NCBI RefSeq assembly: GCF_901000735.1
Contig: NC_081543.1
Coordinates: 11,391,921 to 11,455,920, forward strand
Length of the DNA stretch: 64,000 bases
Direction of reading: 5' to 3'
Source of the DNA: Corylus avellana
Taxonomy: Eukaryota > Streptophyta > Magnoliopsida > Fagales > Betulaceae
Shown here: piece by piece, positions 47,745 through 60,100 of the stretch
Position numbering within the stretch: the stretch's first letter is position 1
Layout: each line of letters begins with the position of its first letter
Position numbers and translations under genes: made by a program
Notes under the pieces: model-generated
Seen by the model: the letters and a program-made list of their open reading frames with translations, nothing else
What the model was told of the DNA's origin: nothing
Database searches by the model: none

Positions 47745-50700
47745 TCAAAGTCTAGAATTCATGAGGTTCCTTAGTTCCCTTCTAAGGATCTTTCCTGCTG
47801 CAGACTTAGGTATGGAGTTTGTAAAGACCACCTTTCTGACTTTCCTGTATGGTGCAACCTGCCAAAAGAAGTAGAGATGTTTCTGAACTTATAATGATCT
47901 GCTCACTGTCTGCAAAGGGGAAGTACCCAGAAGCTGGTGCTTAGCTCGGGTCATGATGAGAAAATCCTGTATTAAAGCTATAAATATAAAGAGATGCTAT
48001 ACGAACTCTCTCTTTTACACTTTCAAGTGCTTATTTCCTAATGTGGCAGTTGCCATGTCAGCTTTTCACTACAACGTTACATTCAATTACTCTCTTGGCA
48101 ATTGTCATGTTAGAGAGCAAACACTTGAAAGTGTAAAGGAGGGAGTTCGTGTAGCATTTCTCATATATATATGCATAAAGTTACTGAGCTCAAAATGAAA
48201 TACCCGTTCAGAGACATAGTCCATAACAGCTTCCGGGGAAAGCCTGCTTCCATTCTTTCTCACTACAAATGCCACTGGTATCTCTCCAGATTCTTCATCC
48301 AAGGCACTGGAGAAAAAAAAAAAAGGAACATTACGTAAAGGTCACAAAAAATTATTAGCGAAGTTTGAAGCATTAAGAACGCCTTAGAACACCAGATATT
48401 GAAATTATTAATGGCCAACATGAGCATATTTGATAGTACATACAGGATTAATCTTCGGATAATAAGGAATAAACAAGTTACTGATGTACTTGATTAGAAT
48501 GACTCATTTTCAAAGACAGTATAGTTGCTTTTAGAATTGCATTCTCATCTCTAATCATATCCCTTTATGTAGGGAATGATTTGCAAGTCATTACCCTCCT
48601 TGTGCTCTATCTAGGGCCAATTCCTCTATAAAAACATAAAATGCTTCTGATTCATATTTAACCACGAATAATATTATTAGACAGATACGATCATTTTCAT
48701 CTCGACACCATGTTCAAATGCATCAAGTGCTCCCACTTACACTGTTACTGCAACATCAAGTATCTCTGGATGGGAGATCAACAGAGCTTCTAAATCGGCC
48801 GGAGCAATCTGCAGAAAGGATGTGTTATACAAAAATGCAATTATTTACAGAGCAATTTCAAGCATAAACTTTTCAAAAAGGTTTAAGTGCCCAACTAGTG
48901 GATATTACTGTGCTGAATATTGAGCTCTTCCTTCTATCAAGAAATCCCTTTCCGCCGACAAAGTTCATAAAAAAAAAAAAAAAAATCTCAATGCACACTG
49001 AATTATGTACATAACATTTACTTTGTCATTTAACTCCATGTGCACAACAAAGAACATGTTCCTAAAGTACCCCATATTATGAAGAGCAGTAGGTCATGCA
49101 AATTAGATGGTTGAATCTAAACTTTATACCTGAAAGCCCTTGTATTTGATAATCTCTTTCAAGCGATCAAATATATGTATGTATCCATCTTGGTCAAAGC
49201 AAACAATGTCTCCAGTATGGAGCCAACCATCTTTGTCAATTGTTGACATAGTAGCCTCCATATTATTCAAATACCCTGGAAATATGAGGGAAAAATTAAT
49301 CTCTTATAGATCTATGGGATTATAAAAATGGTGGCAAAGGAAATTTATTTTACTCATGCTATGGCTCCATCAGTTTTGCAATAAAATTTAGAGAAATTAT
49401 TATTATTATTTTTTATCATTATTGTGACATGATGGCCACTGGTTGTGGTAAAATCTGGGACTATCTGAGATTGAGGATGCAAATTATTTGCATGACAATA
49501 GGTGGAATTTTGGGGATGAGCCATTCTCTTGAGAAGTTAATATGAGACTTATAATGAGAAGGTAAGCGGGTATGCATGAGAATGGTTTTTCTTAGGTTTT
49601 TATTGTTGGCAAATTAAGTGTCAAAACATATTTTTTTTGGTAAGTTCCATGTCTAAGATTGAATCGGAGTAAAACAATCATATCTTTTTATTTCGACATC
49701 AGATGAAGCCAATCTTGATGGTGTTAGAAAGTTGATTCAAAAGACTACAACTTTATATTTCATGAACATTTTCCAATTCCAATATTTACTAAGTCAAAAC
49801 AAGCTATCAATAGAAGTTTGAAAATTTGGAACTGAGAAGTTGAAGATCTCGTTCGAACGAATCAATTCTTTTTCAAATGAAAATGTGTGCTGAATTCTAG
49901 AATGACTCAATCGCAGTTCCGATTGAAGCCCCATCGAACAAAGGATTAAAAAGAATTCTAGAGAGCCCCGTTCGCAAGCCGTCTGAATGAAAGAGCCACA
50001 AAATGCTCTAATCAAAGTGTCATTTGAAGCTCGTTCGACTACTGGGCGAGTAAACTGTGAAACCCTAATTTTGGTTCAAATGAAACTTATTTTGGTTTGA
50101 ACGAGATTGCAGAAGATCGTGAAAACCCTAGCCGACTTAGCTTAAAAAGTCATGTTTTCTCTCCTTCTATATAAGCCTCATAACCCACAACTTCTATAGA
50201 GCTTGAGAAGCATTGTTTCATTGTTATGAGAAATGTTTACCACATAAAGCCTACAACTACTACAGTTCTGGGTTGTAGCGGACAAGGTTTGTTTGTGAAG
50301 ATGATCCTGTAGAAGAAGAATAGAGGTTCTAGAGCCATTATGGTGGGAGGTAAATGAGGCATTTGATGGGGTTGCAAATCTTCGGAGTTATAAAGGTTTT
50401 GTAAGTAAGAACGATATGTAACACAAGTCTTCTATAGTGGATGCTTTTCTAGTTGGCTACCCCTTGAGTAGTTTTACTTTTGAAGATTTCTTCAAAAGGT
50501 TTCCACTTTGTTACCAAGATCTTTATGTTGTTTGATTTTAATCTTTCTTGGATTTTGGTATTTAAATTTGTGGTGTTTGGATTGAAAATTGATAATCTAA
50601 ACTACATGAAATTTGAGATTTTTCTGAATTGTTTTACTTGGGGTGTAAATCAGAATTTTCAGTTCTAACAGTTATTATTTCTGATAACGCAAAAAGAAAA

Positions 50701-53013
50701 CAAGTAAAGCATAAAGCAAAATCTATAAATGGAGCTATAGATGCTAGAAAAGAAAGGAGCTATCAGATTCCAGCCAACCATGAAGATCTCAAGGGCATAA
50801 ATGAATTACTGGCAGAAATGTTTTTAGGTCCTCCATCTCGATGAACCCAAGACCTCAACCTCCATCCCTTAATTATATGTGGAGCAAAATACCATTAGGT
50901 CCAAGAACCATTGGCAGACAAAAAAAGAACTCGGACCAAATTCATATTGAAATACCCATAAAGGTGAGTGAATGACACCTTCAACATATACATAGTTGAT
51001 GGGTCTATTATTTAAGATATCTAACATAATTTGAACGAAATAAGTTGAAACATAGGGACTGTTGTCCCATCTGATATCCAGCATGACCAAATTGTTAAAA
51101 TGAGAGTAACATAGATTTAATAATCATAAAATGACTGATTAGCATTCCTAGTGTTGGTACATGAACATGAGGCTGCAACAATTCAGGAAACTGATGAAAC
51201 TCATTACCTTTCATGATTGCAGGTCCTCGTAGCCAAAGCTCACCACTACTGCCAGGAGGCGAAAAGGAACCAGTATTCCAATCTACTACTTTAGCTTGCA
51301 TATTTGGAGCTAATAATCCTATTGAAGAATAATTTTGAAACTTTTCACTATTGAAGCCACGAGTTCCTACTGCAGTCGACTCAGTCATGCCATAACCCTA
51401 AAACATACAAAATTTATAACTGGATATTTCCAAAAGTGAAAGAGACCAACAGAATCCACCAAACAGTACAAGACCAACATGAATGGGCCAGTCATGATGC
51501 TGATGTCAGTATCTTAACTACGAAAGAATTCAAGCGACAATCACAGAAAACCTTATTACTTGCTGTAAACCATATTCTGTTTCTGATACAATAGGTTGCC
51601 AAAGAAGCAGACAAAAAAGTAGGGATTCAAATTTCCTAAACATTTTCTACTGTTTGGATTGTATGTATATTAAGAATATATTTTGATAAATATATGAAAA
51701 TTTAATATTTTGTTTTAGACATTGGATTGAGGTATTTATGTGCATATTAATAATGTAAGATCCCAAACTTCTGATTTATTTCCTCCAATTTCCCCGCAAC
51801 CAAACTAAACATGTAATTCAGCTCTCAACAAACAAAAAAGAGCGATAAAGAAAAGCAAATAGGAGTAGTTCTAGTAATAGGAATAGTTATGACGATTATG
51901 CTGTTAATGATCATTTTCAAACTTGGGTCTCTTTACCTGAATGAAATCAACATGAGGCAGCGTCTGAATAAAGTCCTCTATGACTTTCCTGCTCAAAGGA
52001 GCTGCCCCACAGGAAACTTGCTTCAAACTCTTCAAACTACTCCCACCAACATTCTTTGCTCCCCTTGTCAATGCTGTCAATATAGGTGGCACAACCGGAA
52101 AGTGTGTAACTTTATATCTATCAAGGGCCTTTATCATCGCATTTCTATCAAATTTTCTCATGACGACAATGCTAGAACCCAAATACAATAATCCTACCAC
52201 GAATAGTGATAGCCCATATATATGAAACATTGGCAGAACAGCTAAAAACACATTATCCAAACTTGAGTATTCGTACTGTGAAGCCTCAAACCTCACAAAA
52301 AGCTCGGCCATGGCTATAAAATTCCTATGTGTTATCACAACACCTTTGCTCATGCCAGTAGTCCCCGAGGAATACATTATTGCAGCGGTGTCTTGCTGCT
52401 TAATCACTGGCCTAGGAGCCAACTCAAAACAACTAGATAAAAGCTTATAAAAAGCAGAAAAAGTAGTTAGCTTTGAATCCAAATTCACATTTTCTGGTAC
52501 CCCAATTGCGGGAATTCCCAATGCTTGCAGCTTCTCAACTTTTTCAGCTATAGTAAAAGCTAGACACACATTACTATCCGTAATCTGTTTCTTGATTTCG
52601 AGTACACTGCTGAGAGGATTCATGGTTGTAACAATTGCACCAAGATACAGAACACCCAAGAAAACAATAGAATAGTAAATGGAATTTGGCAACAAAATCA
52701 AAACCACATCACCTTTTGAGATACCCGTATGGTGGAGTCCAGAGGCCATGGATTTGACCAAGGAGTAGAGTTCTGGGTAGGAGATTGAAGACCCAGATAA
52801 GGAATCAATGAGAGCTGAGGCACCATTGTGCTGGTGGGAGAAGAAGAAAGAAACAACATCAAGAAATGGGTCTGAGGGTAACTCTACTGAAGGGTGCTTG
52901 CTGTTGTAGATTCCCGTCTCTGGTGAGTACCAATGTGGGTGGGGTTTTGGGTTTTGGGTGGGTTGTTTCTCTGTAATATGGCAGTTGAAAAGACTTGTTG
53001 AGGTTGTTGCCAT
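47745..53013 (-). CDS. 4-coumarate-CoA ligase-like protein, peroxisomal type
   Basis: The protein belongs to the ANL superfamily (acyl-AMP then acyl-CoA formation); relatives with peroxisomal targeting include OPC-8:0 CoA ligase and 4CLL9. Six exons on the minus strand: 53013-51937, 51397-51208, 49275-49130, 48808-48741, 48306-48204, 47858-47745, joining to 1,698 bp, 565 residues, phases consistent. The AMP-binding motif [16 protein letters not shown] is in exon 1, then GYGMTES, the hinge region [20 protein letters not shown], and the catalytic lysine region [13 protein letters not shown]. It ends NSRL, so the last three residues SRL are a PTS1-like signal. An in-frame ATG nine codons upstream (53040) is an alternative start. 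The substrate cannot be told from sequence. Intron 2 holds a 1.07-kb solo LTR. Confidence 0.93.
49604..50670 (+). mobile_element. Solo LTR in intron 2 of the 4CL-like gene
   Basis: The segment begins TGTTGGC and ends TTCTAACA (TGTT...AACA inverted ends). Flanks TTTAT (49599-49603) and GTTAT (50671-50675) match 4 of 5. A TATA-like CTATATAAGCC lies near 50167 and a GCTTGAGAAGCATTG region follows, as in copia LTRs. No internal domains flank it. Orientation is opposite to the host gene. Confidence 0.65.
50671..50844 (+). other. Unassigned coding-like frame beside the solo LTR
   Basis: Immediately after the LTR a frame of 50-odd codons reads [16 protein letters not shown], later [20 protein letters not shown] and ends GPPSR. 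It is lysine-rich and well composed for a protein, unlike the intron around it, on the strand opposite to the host gene. It may be a captured exon or a processed fragment. I recognise no family. Confidence 0.3.
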
Positions 53014-54134
53014 TGATTGAGAGAGAGAGAGAGGAAACAAGGTTGTAAAAGGCTCTAACTTGAAATAGTAAATAGAAATAATGAAATGTAATGGCTGGGA
53101 TCAGAATTTCAAGTTAAATACAAAATAAAAGTAAGATATTTCGAAAAGGAGATGATACAAATTCCACAATTTAGTTCATCCCTCCTTTAGGTCCGTTTGT
53201 TAAACCCTTTACCGAAAAAAGTAAGATTTTTTATTTTTTATTTTATTCCAACAGCTATAAAGTTCAGTACCTTAAGCTTTTATTAGACCCATAACAAAGT
53301 CTAAACCAGAAAAAAGTTTTTTTGGTGGTTTGTACGAGGCTTGGGAAAGAGATCAATAACCTGAAACTACTTGTAAAACTTCTCTCTTAATATTCCTGTT
53401 CTTTAATCCAAAAATTGCCTTGCTAACACTTTCTGTCACTTTCGATTGGCAAAGTCACTTGTTTGCACTTTTTTTTAAAAAAAAATTATTTGACTTGATT
53501 GTAACTTTCAAACTCTAGTAATCAAATTAAAATTCGCATTTGCCTTTTTCTTGTTTTTAACATTACAGGTTATGGCAGTTTTTATGGAACCAAACAGAAA
53601 AAGATTGTGACATATAAATTTGTTTGCTGCGTTTTCTAAATTTCTTTCTATGGAATCCATTCCAAACAAGCAATAGGTTTGCTCGTACCCAAGTGCTAGA
53701 ATTTTAAGATTAAGGCTACTACTACCAAAAGATGAATCACAATAATATGCCAAATGCTCAGTAATTCAAGTCAGTTATGCATGTTTCTTTCAAGTGCTTG
53801 AACATTGCTTTCATGCATTTTCAGAAGTGATGCTTCTTGATTAGATTTCCAAGAAAAGACAGGAAAAGGAAACCGCTGAAATCATAAAAAAGATATTGGA
53901 AATTGAGTGGGCGTTCTAATACTATTAGCTTTCAAGTCTAGCTTCTTGACAATCAAACCAAGCAGAACCTCCACTACACTTGAAGAAAAATGCCAAAACC
54001 CAACTACAATTACATTCATAAAACAATAATTACAATTGACACAACCTCAATGGACGGCGGCGAACAAGCTAAATAGAAGAATAGGTTAGGGTTTCTTGTA
54101 AGCAGACCACTATAATCAGTTCAAGGCTCAAGCT
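53014..54134. other. Intergenic, no gene seen
   Basis: Promoter and leader of the 4CL-like gene (with a GA run at 53014-53030) and the 3' side of the OSCA gene. No other open frame looks real. Confidence 0.5.
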
Positions 54135-57100
54135 TTAATGATAGACATAGTGTGGTGGGGAGGAAGGGTCATAAGCATATTGGGGTGGGGAAGATGGATG
54201 ATCAACATAATGGGGTTGGGAGAAGTGGTCATAAACATATTGGGGTGAGGAGGATGAATGATCAACATAATGAGGTGGGGAGGGGGGATGATATACATAA
54301 CGGGGTGGGGAGGACGGATGATGGACGTAGCGTGGTGGGGACGGGGAGCTGATTTCGCTTGTTGAGGGGCTGACTGTTTGGGTTTGATGTTTGTCTAGTC
54401 TGACCTGAACTAACTCCTCTTCTTCCTCAAATGACCGGTAAATTGGGTGCAAATAGGCATCAGCTAAGTATGCCTTTAAGTTTAGGTTGGGTTCTGTGGT
54501 CCCCTCCAATATGTCCTTTGCCATGGCTTCCTGAAGAAGGAACAGAGGCAAATTAATTTATCAGTACTCAGATACAAGTTTTCATGCCTCTTTTCAAGTC
54601 AAATAAAGACAAATCAAAAGCCATCACAAAAGAAATATCATTGAGCACAAAGCTTATAGATTTTATGTACAGCCATTACCATCAAATAAAAAAAGATCCC
54701 CTTGAACTCTCACAATGCCCTTATATTATCACAGAACAGTGATAATAACAATTAGTCTAATTTGAATGTTATCCAGAAGGAAATGAACACATAATGGACT
54801 TACTTAAATGTTGTGGACATTTAGGAGGCAAATAAAGGCAGAAAGGGCAGTCTAATTATCTGTCTACTTCTAGCACATGCTAACATTTAGTGCAGCAGGT
54901 CTTCTCCTCCCATAATGGGCATCCAGAAAGGGGCTTCTTCCAAACATGATTTAATGTGTCAAGAAACGCCGACTATTTAATATAAAAAGTCTCAGCTTTT
55001 GATACATTCAAAAGCTGTGATAAAAACAATTTATTTGCTTGCATGTGACAGACAATCTTCTATTAACTGCTGTCGGATGTATAAGGTTACAGACACCAGT
55101 TTTAGAAGCAAATAAAATGTTAAGAATTGAAAAACTACTTCAAGACAGTGAAGGAATTGTGCCCCAACAACACAAAATTCCATTCATGAAAATTAAGATT
55201 GGTTTGCCTGGTTCACTATAAACCCAAGTAACTAACGGGAACGTTGCTTTGTTAATTCATCCCTGTTCTTTTTACTGGTAGGTAGTTAGAGGAGGGGCTC
55301 AAAAGGAGATGATGATATAAATTCTAAATGCCTTGAAGAGACTTGAGCCAAACTACAAGTAAAACCATCAGTAAACTTTATCATCAAGCCTAATGACATG
55401 TTTCAAGTAGAAGGATGGTTAATTTCATTTTATTATCTGTAGAGCTGTTTAGCTTGAAAATATTACTAAAAGACATGTACGAGTAAAGAAAATTTTTGGC
55501 AGTTAATTGTTGGCATAGTTTGGAGCTTACCTCTAGTGGGTATTTCCTAAATGCAGGTTCAAAGCGATTCTTGCAATATTTGTGGAATGATAATGTCAAT
55601 ATGGGCAAAACAACAAGCAAAGGAGTGGAATTGGCAGCTTTCTTTGTGCTCAGCAGTCCCATCAAAAGTAGTTGGGATATCAACAAGCTTGCTATTATGC
55701 GGCTGTGGACTTGTGGCCAGAATGCAGCAACGCTCTCATATTGTTGATGGTAGACATTGATTATCTGTGTAATCAAACAGGGTCTATAATTACAAGAAGA
55801 ATTATTGAAAAAAATAAAAAGACCAAAAATTTTAATACAAATATATGATCATAGAAACAAGTTATACAAATATCAATTTTCTTCTTTATTATTATTATTC
55901 TTTGATTTTGGTTTGTCACCAGGCTCTCTATATGTAATCTGTTACCTATACAAATTTTGATAAGTATATGTTCATCTTCAGGTTAAATCACTAATTTGTG
56001 TATTCTTTTATTAATGTTGTGATTGCAAATAGATTTTAATTATTAGCTAATTATCCTTACATACGCTTTCCTTAATATTGGGTTCTTTCATCTGGCACAT
56101 TAAATATTGAATGTTTCTTAATCATTCTTGAGAATCCTGGTACTTCAGTCCTAAATTATAATCCTTACTAGCGCCTATAAGTCCAAAACCTAGATACTCC
56201 ATTTTTAATTACACATATTAAGCCCAATTTATCGTTTTGGCTATCTTGCTTAACCACATAGTTATTATAATTCAATTCAAGATTCTAATAAATGTTGTTA
56301 AGACAGATGGGAAAGAGTAAACAAAATGCAAGGATTGTGGATAAACTGACCTGATGGCGGTAAACTAAGTAGGCAAGAGCAAAGAAGACTAGTATGAAAG
56401 GAAGAAGGATCGGAGTAACCACGGCATACACAAGCCCCAATAGGAAGTACAATTGGAGACTTGGGAGAGTCTCTGGGAAATCGACACTCCCAGGGTTCAT
56501 TGCTTTTTCTCTGTCTCTTTCAGTTTTCACCAGAAACATGTTCTTTAGATGGAATATTACCAACGGCTTCAACCGAAGAATCTCGCTAGCAATGCCTGCC
56601 CACCCATCAACCATTATATATGTAATAAAGAAAGTAGCTTTCATTGGTATGGAGACCCCAATGGTTCTCGGAATCCTATAACAAAGAGTGAGGTTCCAAA
56701 AAAGTCAATCGCATTGGATGCATCAATCATAGTTATATAAAAAACATAGAAAAATCATTCTGCTTAGATGCAATACAAAAATAAGTAGAACAATTGCATG
56801 AAAGATATCAGATACCATAAAGATTGGAATGATGTTATGTTTTATAATAAAATTATTTGCATAAGAAATTAAATGCAGCTATCCATCAATACCATAAGTA
56901 TATTATCCAAAAGCAATGTTGCAGCTAATACTTTTTATGAATGCAATCAGAAGTAATGAAGTGAGGTGGTGCAAAATGGTAGCCCTTACTCTTCGTGAAA
57001 AATGAATTGGCACATAGAAACCAATGCTATAGTATTTTTACTTTTCATAGATAGTTCAGGATAAAATGCTAAAGGAATTATAATGAATCTCTATTTTATT

Positions 57101-60100
57101 GTTTCTGCTTATCTTTTTTTTTCGATAAGTTTATAAAAAGGCATAAAGCGCCCCTTCGTACACATGCAGTATACAACAGGAACACCTAACAAGAAAAAGC
57201 AAAAGAAAGACCCAAACAACCAAACACCAGAAGAACCCACCCAAAAGCCCTAAAACACGAAACCCGCAGAACACTCGCCGCTAAAAAACATGAACCTTGC
57301 CTTTCCCACACCTAGAGGATGTGCCTGTATTACCATAATTTATGGAGCGTTCTAAGTTCAAAAGCTCCCTTCTGCCACTGGACTTAGAGTAGGCACCCTT
57401 TTCCTCCTGATGATGATCTTCATCAATGATCCTCATACTGTTTCTTCTTATTGTTATGCTTTTACTGGCTTTCCCAATTTCATTATGGAGATAATTGACA
57501 AACTTGTACCTCCAAATAGCAAAATCTTATGCAACATGATCTTTGCCAACATAATGCGGGCCTTCTACCAAAAAGAGAAACCACTGCTTTAAAGAATATG
57601 TATGCAATACACATATGGTATTTGTATAAAGTCTTTCTTTTTCCAAACTAAAAATGAAAAGATTTTTTTTTTTATTATTATTTTTATCTTTTACATTACT
57701 TGTTGTCTTTTCGTTTCTTTTCTATGACAAAGACCTCTTTAATATCAAAATGGTTTATTCATTAAAATAATGAATGAATAATTAAGAGAAAATATTGAAA
57801 GAAGACAACAACGTTGGGTAAGTTTCGTAAGTGCTTTGAAAATTATGTTTTGTGTTTTGATTCGAAAAGACCTTTTGATGTGATGGAAGTTAAGAAGTGT
57901 TTTTGGTGGAGTTCACATTTGAAAAGTGTTGTTTTGGATTTAGTGTTTTCCAAAAAAAATAGATGCTAAACGTGCATACTTTAAGAAAATACATGCTTAT
58001 TTTTTCAGAGGTAACAAAAAAAAAAAAAAAAAAGAGGGGATGGAGAGAGGGTGGTCGCATGGCCACATTTGAACTGTTGGGGTGCCTGTGCAGCCACCTT
58101 TCTTTTTTTTTCTTTTTTTTGTAAGCAACAGGCTGGAAATCCTGAAAAAATAAGCTCATATTTTCTCAAAATATTCCTATAAGGAGTGAAAAGTCTTCTA
58201 AAAAATGTGTTGTGTTTGTTTTTGGATAAGTGTATTGTGTTTTTTTTTTTTTTTTAAGTGTTCTGCTTGGTAAATATTTTCTGAAAAGTGTGTTTTTGTG
58301 TTTGAAAAGAGAAAAGACTTTCCAAAAACATTAGCAAACATAGCAGCATTTCTTAAAAGCAAAACCTATATTATATTCATAATACCATAAGTTTGTCCTC
58401 CTAACAAGGAAAAAAGAAAATTTAGAAACATCAATAAGAAACACATTTAGCATCACAAATAACAATAGAATTCCAATTAGACATCTACTATAATCCCATC
58501 CCTTTCATTGGAATATGATATTTTTTTGAATGGTAAACTGAAGTGCAGAACAGGACTAACAATTTGATATCATATAATTTGAACTGTACACCATTTCTCT
58601 AAATAAATGCCAAAAATGTAATTGCTGTTGAAATTTATACATATTAAAACCTGAGCATATTATTGCTCCATCTTGTTACACTTGAATTGCCACTACTTAA
58701 AGCACAAAGATTTGTACCAAAGAAGAAATTTTACAACTTGATAGTCATTTTCAAAATTGAAATTTTAATTAAAAATGCAAATATGTGGTCCACTTTGATA
58801 ATTTTTAGGTTACTGGCATTATAAGAGAAAATCACATTAAGAGAGTTACAACTCAAGACAGTGATATAATATTGACAGTAAAATTTTCAAACATGGAAGA
58901 AATAAAAGCTCAAGTAATAAAACAGAATATTACTCGGTAGCCGATTGGTGAAGGAAAGAATGCAGTTGCTCAAATGCTGTTCCAGTCACAATGCTTCCCA
59001 AGAATACATTCACTAACATAAAATAATAGTATTTTGATGCTGCTTTCCGTTCTAGTGTTGAGAATGCTATGTGTCCCTCAATTTTTGACATGATCATCAA
59101 AACTGTTGGAAGAATATAAAGGAAGATTTTAAGGGCTAGACCTGGAAGGAAGCCCTGTAAGAATGACTTAATGAATTTCCTGCACAAGATTGACAACAAG
59201 CTTCTAGTTAAGGATGGACAGAAGGAAAATGCATAGAATTAAATGAAAAACTATTGGAGTTGAGCTGCTATGGTGACCATGATATAAGAAAAAGGCCATG
59301 TCTCACATGTAGTGGTGAGAAAGCACCAAAGATCATTCAGTTGATTCCAAACATGAGTACATCTTTTAAAGGTTTATAACTGAATCTACTACCTAGTTGT
59401 AGCAGTATGAAAATTCATAGTATCTACTAACAATGGTAGTTCCTTTAGTTTTAAAGCATAACAAAGTAACAAAAGCAACATAAATAAGATATTCAAATAG
59501 CACATGTAATGAAACTATAATCATCACAAAGAAAAAAGTAAGCACCATTGATGAATAAGCTAAAAGGCCACATGGAAAATAAACAGATAAGAAACGGTTC
59601 GCATCAACCATTTACGTATATGGGAAAATTACAGTTTACCCCCTCAAAGTTGACAGCGTTTTTCAATTCGACCAATATTATTCCAAAATTCCCATATTGC
59701 CCCTAATTTTTATTTTTTATGAAAAAAAATAAATAAATTTGGGGGTGCAAAAATGGCCAGATGGCAGCCACCCCGAATTTTTTTTTTTAATATTTTATAA
59801 AAAATAAAATAAATAAAAATTAGGGACAATATGAGAAATTTTGGATACAATTGGTCAAATTGCAAAAAATTGGAACTTTGGAGGGGTGGATTGCAAAAAT
59901 TGAAACTTTGGTGTTCGAATTGAAAAACGCTGTCAACTTTGGGGGGTAAACTGTAATTTTCCCTATGTATATTCATGGAAACAACAACAGAATATCTGTC
60001 ATTTTACAGCACTGTAGTTCTTGCTTATGCCGACCAAGATATTTTGGCCTTCACAAGGCTTTTCTGATTTATTAATATTGTTAGAAATCAGGATAAGCAT

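Noticed and set aside
54152..54352. Plus-strand 66-codon frame with GHKHIGVG repeats
   Set aside because: It is the antisense of the OSCA C-terminal minisatellite; the minus strand joins a conserved channel gene.
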